From Erythroxylum novogranatense (taxonomy: Eukaryota > Streptophyta > Magnoliopsida > Malpighiales > Erythroxylaceae), in contig CM057224.1 in assembly GCA_029891385.1 (NCBI GenBank), forward strand, positions 29,529,005 to 29,593,004: a DNA stretch of 64,000 nt, read 5' to 3'. How positions within the stretch are numbered: the stretch's first letter is position 1; each line of letters starts with the position of its first letter. Positions 37,090-48,673 of the stretch are shown here, piece after piece. The notes beneath the pieces were generated by a model that saw only the letters and a program-made list of their open reading frames with translations, was not told the origin of the DNA and did not search any database. Both the position numbers and the translations under genes were made by a program.

Positions 37090-40000
37090 TGTTGGACCCC
37101 GATTTTTGAGTGACATTGAGAAATATTAAGTGAAATAAAATGAGTGGTTTCACATATGTATTGTGAAATAAAAAGTAATTATGCTTTGAGGAAATTCATA
37201 AGAAAAAAATGATTTGATTTTGATACCTTCGAGTTTTGAGTAGATTGGTATGGTTTCTGAAATTAAGTGGATGAGTTGATTGAAATGAAGTTAAATAGCA
37301 AGAAGTAAAAAGAAAAAGTGTGAAATTTTTGGCCTTTGAGGTTGACTTTTGATTTAGGCAAAATTTGAGAAAATGATCTACATGAAACTTGTAGATTATG
37401 TCGAGAGCTTTTTGTGGACATAAAGTTTGCTATTTTTTGATGTCGGGATTGAGAGATATGATTTTCCAAAGATATGCTTTGTTTTGAAAATGCTATTAAG
37501 TATAGATTTGTGTGTTCTATGCTTCGAGGCCTCTCATCGTATGGATTTAGTTTGAATTGGAATAAGTGGTCTTAATAAAAGTTGGAGCTTGCATTTCGAT
37601 CTTTCCGACGCCATAAAGTTTGTAATTTTTCGATATCGGGGCTAGGAGTTATGAGCGATGAAAAATTAGAAGTCGTTTAGGAAAAGCTGTTTTGGACAGA
37701 ATCTTTGATTGAGGTTTTGACCTCTTTTGAGACCTAATTTGATTTTGAGTTCTTCTGGGAAGTTGTAGAGCTTCCTTTTACCTTTCCATAGACACCAAAT
37801 TCGTCAAATTCCGAGTTCGGAATTAAGAGATATGATTTTTGAAAAATTCAGTTATAAGTGGGAATTTAAGGTTTTGTAACTTTTGCTTGAACTCCGACCC
37901 TTTTGCAATCTTTTGTTATAAATTTTTCGTCCGACATCCAATTGATTTGATTCTGGAAGCGTTGGATTCCTAAGACAATTACGTTCATTTTTATGAAGAA
38001 TTATGATTTTTAGGAGATTAAATGGAAAGAGATTGATTGAACCAAAGTAAGAGCTGGGTTATAAGTTATAAGTTGGATAATTTTCTGAACATGGTTCAGT
38101 ACTTTGCGATTTTCGAGAGTTATACAACTCCGATTGAGGTGATTCTTGAGGGAAAATAAAGTTAAGACATAGGGCTACAATTCTTGTGAAGGGATCAAAA
38201 TTTAATTTCATCCCTAAGATTGTTAATTTTTGGAATTAAATTCGCGTAATGTTCAGTCTCGGATTTTGTGAAGGTCCGATAGTATTTCAGCTATAACTTC
38301 TTCGTTTTAGATCCGAATTAAGCGCTGTCAGTGGCGTTGGATTCTTAAGATCGAGAGGAACATTTTTCAAGAAGAAAGTTTGTCTAAAATATTTCATTTA
38401 GTTGCTCGAAATCAGGTCACAATGTATCAGATTTTGAAAATCCTGTGCAGGGGTATTTTGGGATTACACTTGAAAAGAGGGGCATTTGGGTCATTTACCC
38501 TCATTTAAGTGACATGGCTTAAACTCATCACATAGCTGTCGTTTGGGGAGGTCTGGAATGTTCATGAAAGTAGCAGAAATAAAGAGAAGGAAAATAGAAA
38601 CAAAAGAGAAGGGAGATTACGAAAATGAAAAGAAGAAGAGAGGCTCATCGTTTTTTTTCAAGCAAAAGAAAGAAGCCACCGAAACTTCAAGAAGAGAGGA
38701 GAAGGGTGATTTTCGTTGAAGAAGAAGAAGAAGAAGAAGAAGAGAGAAGAAAGTCGTGGGTTTCATCTTGAGGTAGGGATTTTCAAAACTCGGTTTTCTT
38801 TCTTGTCTTTCTTGCTTAAACATGGTAGATTTAAGAGCTAATTATGAAAGAAAGAGAAAGAGAAAGAGTTTTGTTGTTAGAAGCAAGAAGGCGATGTCGT
38901 GGGGTTCTTTGATTTTCATGGTTTTGTGTTATGGGTTCTCTTTTCTTGCTTAAAGATGGTAGTTGAAGAATTAATGATGAAAGAACAAGAAAAAAGGGAA
39001 GAAGAAGAGTTAGGAAAGTGGAAGAAGAAATTCTGATTTGCGTGGGTTTTATATAGGTAAGATGAATTTCGAATTTTGTTGTTTATTTAGATAAGTTTTG
39101 ATGTTAATGGTTAGGTTAAGGTATGGGTAGGATGATATGGAAGCAAATTCATATTTTCGTTTTCTAGATAAGTTTTGATGTTAATGGTTAGGTTAAGGTA
39201 TGGGTAGGATGATATGGAAGCAAATTCATGTTTTCGTTTTCTAAAGTATGTGATTTTGTTATCTCTTTTAAGGGCTTTTGCTTTCTTGTTTCAAAAGAGT
39301 AGTTGGAGAGTGATAGTAGGAAGGAAAAAGAAAAGAAAGACAAAGGGGAAAAAATCAGATTGGAGGGCTTGCTATTGTCGAAATTCTAATTAGTTTTGAA
39401 AGGGTTTTAAGTAGGTATAGCCTAGGAAGGTTTAGGTGAGGTTATGTAGAGTTAGTTAGATTCAAGTTTTTTTCATTTTGAAAATTCCAGCATTGATTTT
39501 CTCTTGGTAATTAGGGTTTTTGTGTTTAATGTGTTTAATGAAGGTGAATTGGGATAATTAGAAGAAGAGCCAAGGAAAGAAGATGGGTTATGAAAGTAAC
39601 AGAAAAATCAGATTTGTGTAGGAGGATTTTCAACAAGTTTGACGAGGTTTGAGGAGAGGTTCTGGTTGTTATAGCATAGGAAAGGTATGGGAAAGGTATA
39701 AGTGAGATTATGTAAGTTGAAAGTCAAATATTTCCATGCTTTCAAAATTTTCAGCATGTGATCTTATGTTAAGTAAGGTTTTTATGCTTTGTTTAAGGTT
39801 AAATAATGTAATTGAAGAGATAGGAAAGATTAGGATAGGTTAAATGCAAATTTTCCCATGCCTTAGAATTTTCCAGCATTGATGTTTTTGGTAATTGGGA
39901 TTTTATGCTTAATGAAGGCATTAAAGGAAAAGAGAAATGAGAAAGGTAATGGAGGTTTAAGAAAATCAGAGTTTATGGGTTTCTTTAAGGCATGAGATTC

Positions 40001-42210
40001 TTGAAAATAATTGATAAAATTGAAATAGGCTTTGATGGTTATGGTTTAGGAATGGCATAGGCAAAGTGAGTTAGGTTTTTAGTCATGTTTTTCATTCTTT
40101 AGAAATTTCCAGCTTTGATGTTTAGTGTTAATTAAGGCTTTTATGCTTTGATTAAGGGCAATTAAGGCGTTTGGGGATTGAGGAAGGACATGTGAACCTA
40201 TTGCAAAGCTTACGGATTCAAGGTGGGTGACTATTTAATGTTTGAGTTGTAAGATTACTGAATTGTTATGAAATAAATATTATTAAGTGTTTTTCCGATG
40301 ACTTGCAAAGTGTGGAAATGTATTATTATTTGCGATGATTTGAACTTGTATTCGGTGCCTTATATGATTATTTGCGATGAAATGCATTATCATTTGTAAA
40401 TGCGATTTTGGAACATTGGAACATTGATTGAAGGTGAAAAAGACTTGAGTATGTGATTATATTTTGTTGTCCGATATCAAATATATGGAGAATTGTAATA
40501 TGCATGTATGTGATATGTGTTATATGGGTTTGGGTTAGGTACCTTAATTTGAGTCAGTGCACTGGTCTCATGTTAAAAGCCTTCTCCTGGCTGCCCGCAA
40601 GTGGCTTAGGAGCTCCGAATTTTGGACTCCCCTCCGTTCACGACCTACTCAAACCATTTAATGTGTTAGGTGATTTGTGTTGGATGCCGCGGTATAACCC
40701 GCAAACACACGCCGCAATATAACCTGCAAACACCTACGGGTGGGGTGTGGGGTCCAACATCAAACCACTGGATATGTGACTATGTGCTTTTGTGTTATAG
40801 GTGTTGACTTTGTAAATGTTTTGTTATTGGAAACTGTTTTCGATAAAGATAATTTTGACAATAATTATTTAAGACAATTTCTGTATGCTTATGCTTGAAT
40901 ATTAAATTGTTACCCACGGAGCCGTCGTGCTCACCCCCCCATTTCCCTCCATAGGTTTTGAACACGATTCCGAGTCTCCGCATCCGGTTTGAGGCAACTC
41001 CGATGCATATTGGTATTGAAGTTGTGCTTTGAGAAATCAAAGCATTAGTTTGTTATTGATATTGTCGTTTGTGTTCATTTGGATGTACTTAAGCTAAAAT
41101 GCCTCTAAAGCGTTGTATTTGCTTAATTTCAAGTGATTAGTAAGGTTTTAAAGTTTTGAATGTAAAGTATATTGTATTGTGTATGTATTTCCTAAGCATG
41201 TATTGATGTATGGTTAAAATGGACATAAGAAAAGATGAGATGGTATTTCTTTAGGAAATTGAAATAATGAAATGATAGAACCCTAAGATTGTGTTGCTGG
41301 CCATTTGAGATGATATTGAGACAATTGAGATGATTGTAGATGGATGCTTGTGAAAATTGGGAAGATTGAAGTGTTTTGTGCAGGTTTGTAGTTTGAATGA
41401 ACAAAATTGAAGATTGGCTAGAGCATTTTAAGGAGATGCTGTCCAAATTTTTCTAAATTTGGGCAGCAACTTCGCTTAAGGTTTAGACCCTCTTAGTGAG
41501 GGAATTCACTTTGAAGTCTTCTAAAACATTGTAGAGCATGTGAAGATCTTGAAAATAGTATAAAATGGGTCTTTTTCGACTTAGGATGAAGAAGTTATGA
41601 GCGTTTGAAGTTTGTTGCCACTATGCTTAGTAATTCTCGAATTACTATTCACCGCCATTTTGGGCTGAACCTTCGAAGGGTTTTTCGCCTTTAGTATGGA
41701 ATTGAAGTTTCCATCCTTCATGAAAGATGTAGAGGTCTTGTTATCTTTAAAACGAGATATAGTATGCAATGTTCGGGTTAGGAGTAAGAAGTTATGAGAA
41801 TCGAAATTGGCATTTCACTATTCATTTGGTCAATAAACTCACTATTCATTTGGTAAGTAGCTAGAAAGCAACTTTGGACCTTCTAAAGAACCGAGCTAAG
41901 TTTTTAAGTATGAAAATGGAGTTAAGATGAATAAGAAAAAAAATCCTGATAAGATTTCAAATGAGCTTGAATATGATGGTTATAAGGAAAAAAAAAATTA
42001 TACCGGGTTTAGATAGTCTAAGTTTCCAACACGATCATGTTTCTCTGTTCGTTGTTTTCGGATGTCGGATTTGTTTGCTTTGGTTGGATCTGTCACTTTT
42101 CTATTTCCATTTTCTAGTTGGATTTCGATTAGCAATTTCTCGCTTTTCGATTTTTTGTTTTTCCGTTCCATTTTTCGGTTGGGATCCAGTTCTCGGATCG
42201 GGTCCCAACA
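37090..42210 (+). repeat. 3' LTR of N2
   Basis: It is 5121 bp and starts TGTTGGACCCCGA. It is nearly identical to the 5' LTR. Differences are mostly small indels at C/G-rich words, for example 40585-40690 against 34830-34930. Confidence 0.93.
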
Positions 42211-42640
42211 TATAATCATTCATAATAATATGTAATGCAATCGTGGATGATTCAATTCAAATGCATTAATTCTTTCTTGATTTGAACTAAACAATGAGTG
42301 ACTTATTTAATTTATTATAAACATGAACCCACCTGATTCCCTTGCTTGTTCTTGCCTATGAATGAGTTTCCTCTTAAGCCTCTTGATCCTCTTGCCTCAC
42401 TTGATCTCCTAAAATAAGAACCAAAATCCCATTTAATAAATCATGCTGAAACAATATTTCCATTCTTAACTTCCATCCAAAATTTCATATTCTTAGAAAC
42501 TGATTCAGAACTTTATCACTTCCCAAAACTTGTAGATCTATGTCTCTAGTTTACAACGCCTCAAAAATCACCCCAAAAGGACTTCTGTAGCAAAAGATAT
42601 GATCAAAACACTAAAAACTAACTCTGCTGGAAAAACTGGC

Positions 42641-42830
42641 CTCACAGCGACGAGGCTCGCTCGTCGCGACGAGCGGCTTGGCACGTCGCAGCTTGCGGCC
42701 CTCTATCGCACGTCGCGGCGTGCGGCCCTCTATCGCACGTCGCGGCGTGCGGCTCGGCACGTCGCGACGTGTGGCCTTCTGCACGCTGCGACGTGCGGCC
42801 TCACGCACGTCGCGACGTGCGGATGGGAGA
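42641..42830 (-). repeat. CpG-rich palindromic cassette in LTR-B
   Basis: Units of about 25-30 bp are built on GCACGTCGCGACGTGC-like palindromes, with at least six copies. The cassette is far richer in CpG than anything nearby. It occupies the same place as the shorter CATG-type cassette of LTR-A (11738-11825). Confidence 0.9.
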
Positions 42831-43470
42831 GACGACTCCCGAACCCAGATTTCTGCCATTTTCAACCTTAAATCCTTCCCTTTCACAACTACAACACATC
42901 TAACCCTTGAATCAAATCATATACTTCCATTCTACACTTATTCTAACACCATAAACATTAAAAACACAACAATCCATGCATTTCTACAAATCTTTCCCAT
43001 AAACCCTAACTCCATCGATTTCTACTCATTCCAAGCAAAACTAGGGTTTAATTCAACCTAAAAAGAGTAGAAGAGTTAAACAAACCTGAAGAATGCTTCT
43101 AAACCTTCGAAATCTACAACTGGAGCTTTCCTCTTTTCCTCTTCTTCTTCTCCTCTCTCTCCCGTCTCTCTTCTTTGTTTCTTCTCTTCTTTCTATTTCT
43201 TCCTTCTATTTCTTTTAATTCCTTAAACCTACAAGGAAGAACAATGACTAAAATGCCCTCCTTACTTAGCCTAAAATCTCTTACCCTTGAGTGACTTGCG
43301 CATTTTGCCCTTAAACATTTTTACTCTTCCATAACCATTTATTCCATCCTAAACTCAATTAAATCCAAATTTTCCATTACTACTTTCAATAAATCAAAAC
43401 TATGCCATAAATAACACAATCAAATTAATTCATGCTTAATAACATCAAAAAACAAATTTGGGGCCCAACA

Positions 43471-44913
43471 GTTGACCAAGTTCTACAATTATAAAACCCT
43501 TAATATTTCACACCATGGGTTGTAAGGGTAGTAGTTAAGGTGTCAGTCCCACGAGGAATTAGTTATAGTTAAACTAATTGAATACTAACTCTGTCTAAGG
43601 TATAAAAATTGTAATTAAAATGAAAATAAAATGAACAAAAAATTAAGCAATTGAATATAGATTGATTGAGAATGAAATTCTAAAATTAATGTAAGGAAAT
43701 CAAAATTGAACACAGCCACGTAACATTCGAAATTCACATAAGGAAGATTAACCAATTATGAGAAGAGGGGATTTATCCTATCATTAATTGCTAACTTAAC
43801 TACTTTTGAGTTAACGGTATCGGTTATAAGGTCGATTATTCTCTTTCTCAACCTAATCATTAAACCCTAAATTATAATCCCTAATTGAATCCAAAGTTCT
43901 AAATTTTCAATCTCTCAATTAACAAAATAGTCCACATTCTAGTTAGTACTTAGGTATTCTAATAAACAATTGGGTCCTCACACGAGATCTCTCTTTGTAT
44001 AATTACTGATTTGATTGTTTATGTGATCTATTAGGTTGTTAATTCTCATCACCCCACCTAATCATGTTACTATCGATTCACTCTCTTGATTTGTTACCGA
44101 AGTATGCAAAAGCAACAAACAATCACAATACCCAAACATATTAAAATCAAAAGCAATCAAATCACAACTGATTCAAGAATAAATCCCAAATGATGTTTAG
44201 AACATCCTTAAAAAAGTATTCATCATCCTTATATTCATCTCATATATCAAATGAAATAAACACAAGAATAATAAAGAAAATTAAGTTAGAAGGATGGATA
44301 GAGTGGTTGGTAGCAACAATTCCTTCTCTTCTTCTTCTTCTTCTTGTCTTCTCTCCTCTTCTTTCTTCATTGGCTTCTTTCTCTAAATGTTAAGATGGAG
44401 GCTCCTTGATTAGGCCATCTCTTTTTCCTTTTATAATGTATTTTCCTTTTAAGGTAAAAATTTGGTTTTAGCCAGGCCAAAAAGTCCAAAATGATCCTCC
44501 AAAAATAAAAATGGAAGTAGATCCCCGCGGTTCTGTATGCCATGATTGTGACCTGTGAAATGAGCTTTTGTCATAGTCGTGGCCCATTCAGTCATGATCG
44601 TGGCCATGTCTGGGTTACTTCTATCATGACCATGACTAGTATGTCACAATCGTAACCCTAGCTCTTCCTCCAAGCTTTCTCTGACCCTCTCAATCTTCTT
44701 TATTTGATCTCAAACACTAACAAACATATCAAAATACCTCAAATACATAAAATTAAAGTCCAATAATATGCTCTAAATGACATAACACTAAAAACCACAA
44801 ATGTATTAATCACAATGAAACAATTATAAACCTAAACATGCACAAATGATCTAATCAACAACTACAAACACACTAAAATATCCATTAAAACATAACTTGA
44901 AGTATAACTATCA
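43471..44913 (-). repeat. LTR of Tat/Athila-like Ty3 element C
   Basis: The LTR begins with TGTTGA at 10381-10386, is split by element A, and resumes at 43476 (43471-43475 is the duplicated target). It ends ACTATCA at 44913, about 1.44 kb in total. On the minus strand it starts TGATAGTTATACTT directly after AAGTGTGAGGATGT, the polypurine-tract form typical of Tat/Athila elements. A CATG/CGTG-rich cassette lies at about 44524-44655. It contains no genes. Confidence 0.7.
44524..44655 (-). repeat. CATGAT/CGTGGC cassette in LTR C
   Basis: Repeats such as CATGATCGTGGCC, TCATAGTCGTGGCCC and ATCATGACCATGAC make a locally GC-richer block inside AT-rich LTR sequence. It resembles the cassettes in the chromovirus LTRs in style rather than in sequence. 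Confidence 0.6.
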
Positions 44914-46270
44914 ACATCCTCACACTTGAACTTCTTCTTGTCCTCAAGCAAAAATGAAACAATACAAAACACAAACTCACCGAATAATAAAATATATAAG
45001 CACGCATATGCAATGATGATACAATGACATTGAACTTTATGAAACTAATTTAACTTTAAACACAACCCGTTAAGCTACTCTAATTTATTAACTTATGCAG
45101 TCTGTGACTAAGCACTTTTGACTAAATATACTAATCAAGACCTTAACGTCATATTCACTCACCCTTAGCTCTTGCATGCACACATTGATAAGTAGTAGTC
45201 AATTGAAATTACAAAAAGTAGCTTTTTCATGAAAAATCATGCCATTAATAAAGATCAGTAGGATTTATTTATTAAAACATCATTTTGTTAATTTTCTTTA
45301 ACATTTACCTAATTTTTTGATGCGAAGACAGACATTTGTGATGAATGTCCCCCAGTTACTCAACTAGGTCATTTCTTTATTAATAGGCTTAGTTGTATTA
45401 TCATTATAGCCTTTTGACGCAAAGAAAAAAATTTGTGATGAATGTCCACCGATTACACAACTACATCACATTTTTAACTAGTTACTAGCTCTATTCATAA
45501 CCCGAAGGCCATCGAAATAGTTAGTTGCTTAGGATATACACTTTTTCTTTTTTTTCACATTTTATTGCCTATCTCATTTCTTTAGATAATTATTTTCATG
45601 AAAAGATACTAACGACATTACTTATTCAATGGACCTATGATTATAAATGTATGCAATAAATTTCCTAAGGTGATTAAATTAACATCAGATCCTAATTAGC
45701 ATGCAGCTTTAAGTAAAGATACCTAGAACACGAATTGCACAAGCTAATAAATCTTTACAACTTAGAAGACTATTTTCAAAACTACACTAATTTCATTAAG
45801 TCCTAGCCATTGACACATCCACACGATTCATAACATGAAAACCTAAGAAAAAACTAACATACAATATGCAAAATTCACATTCAAAATAAAAATAACATTG
45901 TATACCTTCCCATATTTGGACAACACATTGTCCTCAATGTAAGAATAACAAAAACACATAAGGTGGGAATAAAAAAATAAAAAAATAAAAAGACAAGGTT
46001 GGAGCATAAAAATGTCATGGTGATGGTGATGGTATCGGAGGTGGGATTTCCATACCTTGAGCAATAAAGTAATTGTAAATGCTTCGAATGTGTTAGCATT
46101 GTCGTCTTTGCTCCTTTTCTATCTCCTTCAACACCTTGGCATTATCTACAATTGCTTTGTTAATATTCAAAATTTTGTTCACATAGCGCGTCTTAACGCT
46201 ACTCAAAATAACTAGACCCACAATTATAGCAGTGGTGAGCCAATCATACGGAGAGTCTTCACTTAGCTTT
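44914..46270 (-). other. Non-coding 3' interior of element C
   Basis: On the minus strand GCTTG-AGGA-CAAG (44949 to 44937) lies just outside the polypurine tract. This is the GCTTGAGGACAAG word common in Tat/Athila elements. Beyond it are about 1.3 kb of AT-rich sequence without genes, including two copies of a TTTGTGATGAATGTCC motif near 45335 and 45430. Integrase and pol of element C would lie to the right of all later insertions, outside the window. Confidence 0.55.
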
Positions 46271-47011
46271 TGTTATGAAAAGAATTGGTGTTTAGGTGGT
46301 GGGGGTTGTTTGATTTCAAATAAGAAAACAAATCAAAACAAACTAAAATAAATTAAAGAAAACATTCAAAAATGATAAAAAGTGATGAATGCGTGAGGGA
46401 CCTAGTCATTGTTTCAATCTCAACCTACGCGTAATAAAAAATACTTCATTGAATTGTTATTCTCATACCTCTCCTAGCAATTATTAATCATAGGTCAACA
46501 ATAAGCTCTATTAACCCCGATTTCCCTTAGGTCATGTTTAACTAAGATATGCCCGTTAATTAAACCTAGTCATCAAACAAATTAGGATAAGATTTCTAGA
46601 TTTAATTGGACAGTCGTATTACAAGTTAGGAAAACAAATTAAGACTAACAACAACCACGTACACTCAAGTCATTTAACCTAAGTATATTATTGTTGGAAC
46701 GTTTATGGCCCGAGTATTCTCAATACGCAGCGGAAAAGACCATAAAATACAACAAGATGTATAACCGAAAACTATAGCATGTATGAAATACCTCTTGATG
46801 TGGATTTTTCTTTTCAGATTCGTAGACACTACAATGCGTGAATGTCCTCTACCGGTATCCATACGAGGATGAACGATCCGGGCAGCGGCTCGTGTGTGCT
46901 AGCATGTCCAAAACCCTTTCGAACACCACACAGTTTTTCTCTCGAAAGGTGGCTAGGGTTATTTTTCGACTCTCTTATGTCTAATGAGACATAGGTTTCT
47001 CTATTTATACA

Positions 47012-47404
47012 GAAACCCTAATTCTTATTCCTATTAAGAATAAGAGCTTCATAATCCTAATCCTATTAGAATTATTGAAGCCCAATAAGTTTTGACCCAT
47101 ATTATATCTCATATAATAAAAGCCAGACAACTTAAATAATCTAGCCTAATAAATATATCCACATATATTTATTCAATGCCTAATGAAATAGACCCAAGAG
47201 AATAAATAGAGAAACCCTAATTCTTATTCCTATTAGGAATAAGAGCTTCATAATCCTAATCCTATTAGAATTATTGAAGCCCAATAAGTTTCGGCCCATA
47301 TTATATCTCATATAATAAAAGCCCGACAACTTAAATAATCTAGCATAATAAATATATCTACATATATTTATTCAATGCCTAATGAAATAGACCCAAGAGA
47401 ATAA
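47012..47404. repeat. 199-bp tandem duplication in copia solo LTR
   Basis: Units start at 47012 and 47211 (GAAACCCTAATTC...) and match almost exactly, including ACCCAAGAGAATAA at both ends. The few differences, such as TTAAGAAT against TTAGGAAT, show that it is not brand new. Confidence 0.9.
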
Positions 47405-47732
47405 GCCCAAATCATATCACTCTTTGTGTGCGACCCTGTAGACTCATTTGATGTTGGAAATGGGCTTGATCACTAATTGAGCCAAGTTTATACTATGGAT
47501 TGGCTGCATTTTTATAGCTGCTTGTGCATGTGTTGACTCCTAATTGATGATTTTTTGTGCTTAAATTGGTTCCTCATATCGAGTTCTTTCAATTCTTAAT
47601 TTGTCAATAAATTGTCATGATTTGATACTTATTTCTCTACAATTTTTATTGGGACAATTGGTACTGCAAATTGTTGTTATTATCTTATGGTAGGAACAAA
47701 GGAGTCAACGTCAGGAAGTCAACAGCCACAGA

Positions 47733-47860
47733 TCTTTCTGCACGTCGCGACGCATGGCATCTCACACGACGCAACGAGCACAGCACTTCTGCACGTCGCG
47801 ACGCACGACGATGCACACGACGTGATGAGCAGGCGATTGTACACGTCGCGACGAATTTGA
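47733..47860 (+). repeat. CACGTCGCGACG cassette in the unresolved insertion
   Basis: Three copies of CACGTCGCGACG and related CACACGACG units are spaced by about 30-50 bp. The core is the same palindrome as in LTR-B of element A, although the surrounding sequence is unrelated. Confidence 0.85.
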
Positions 47861-48290
47861 TTTGTTTATTTTATTCATCGTGAAGTACGAGCAGATATCC
47901 GACTTTTTATGGAAAGTTTATTTCACTGTTCGACCCGGCCCGCGCTCCATCATATAAAAACTTGTCGTTTTAGGTCATGAAAGACAGATCAGAGAGACGG
48001 GAGATGGGAGATAGAGAAAAACTTCGAACACAAAGACTCTGGAAGCAGAAGAAGGAGACGAAATTCGATTCCATCCTCACATTTTCATCATCACCACCGT
48101 CGTCATCACTACCGTCAGCATCTTCTGCCAACATGAGCATCGTTCATTCTCCAGTATCAGAGGGATCAACCGGAGTCATGCGTAGCTAAGCCAACCTTCC
48201 TCTTGAAGATGTATGAATGGCTTGAGTTCACTGAAGCTTCGAAGGGGAGTAATCACATAGTAATGGATACTATGTAATCACATAGCAATT

Positions 48291-48673
48291 GAGTTCATTG
48301 ATTAAAGCCTTGGACTTAAAGAATCCTTTAAGGTTCTGAGGCTCAAGAGCACTTAATGGGGTCTTGAGAAATGGAGTCGAGAGTGACAGGAGTCCATCAA
48401 TTAAGACCCTGGACTTAAAGATAGTTCTTTAAGATTTACCATTCAAACTTAGTGATTTCTAATTCCACCGCACACACTAAGATGAGCTTAACGGGATCTT
48501 GAGCAATGGAGTTCATTGATCAAGATCCCGGACTTAAAGAATCCTTTAAACGTTCTAGAGCTCAAGAGCACCTAATGGGGACTTGAGAAATGGAATCGAG
48601 AGTGACAGGAGTCCATCAATCAAGACCCTGGACTTAAAGTGAGTTCTTTAAGGTTTACCATTCACACTTAGTT
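48291..48673 (+). repeat. Four imperfect repeats around GGACTTAAAG
   Basis: Two 165-bp units, 218 bp apart (48291 and 48509), each contain two related halves. All four halves read close to GAGTYCATYRAT..AAG.CC, then GGACTTAAAG, then a TTCTTTAA-type stretch. No coding is seen. Confidence 0.85.

Larger units (their letters stand above)
31300..42210 (+). mobile_element. N2: non-autonomous Ty3-type element with 5.1-kb LTRs
   Basis: Two nearly identical LTRs (31300-36466 and 37090-42210) enclose only 623 bp. The duplication TATAA flanks the whole element (31295-31299 and 42211-42215). A tRNA-Met PBS and a chromovirus-type polypurine tract are present, but nothing codes for protein. Such a large-LTR, non-coding element fits the LARD class, though its interior is unusually short. 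It would need proteins from an autonomous relative; element A has a matching polypurine-tract region. Confidence 0.93.
10387..43470 (-). mobile_element. Element A: Tekay-type Ty3 chromovirus with guests in both LTRs
   Basis: Both outer ends are TGTTGG...CCAACA-type LTR termini, and the element is flanked by the 5-bp duplication GTTGA (10382-10386 and 43471-43475). Coding runs on the minus strand from gag (30160) to chromodomain (25452). A PBS complementary to initiator tRNA-Met and a polypurine tract sit at the expected inner LTR edges. Subtracting N1 with its duplicated site (12962 bp) and N2 with its duplicated site (10916 bp) leaves about 9206 bp, a normal Tekay length. The host sequence at the target is the first six bases of a Tat/Athila-like LTR (C). 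Confidence 0.95.
30324..43470 (-). repeat. 5' LTR of element A (LTR-B), interrupted by N2
   Basis: It consists of 30324-31299 plus 42216-43470, about 2231 bp without the guest. The inner edge reads TATTGG where LTR-A has TGTTGG. It is about 140 bp longer than LTR-A because of the larger GC cassette (42641-42830), a short duplication at about 31160-31195 built on CTTGCTTGTAA, and a small insertion near 42380. Confidence 0.93.

Noticed and set aside
42599..43061. Open frames of 90-127 codons on both strands, Arg/Ala-rich
   Set aside because: They arise from the GC-rich palindromic cassette inside LTR-B; there is no codon structure or domain, and the cassette differs in the sister LTR.
47977..48189. 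70-codon Ser-rich frame starting MKDRSERREMG
   Set aside because: It lies in the leader-like part of a probable LTR, with no domain or homologous text recognised and a low-complexity Ser run.
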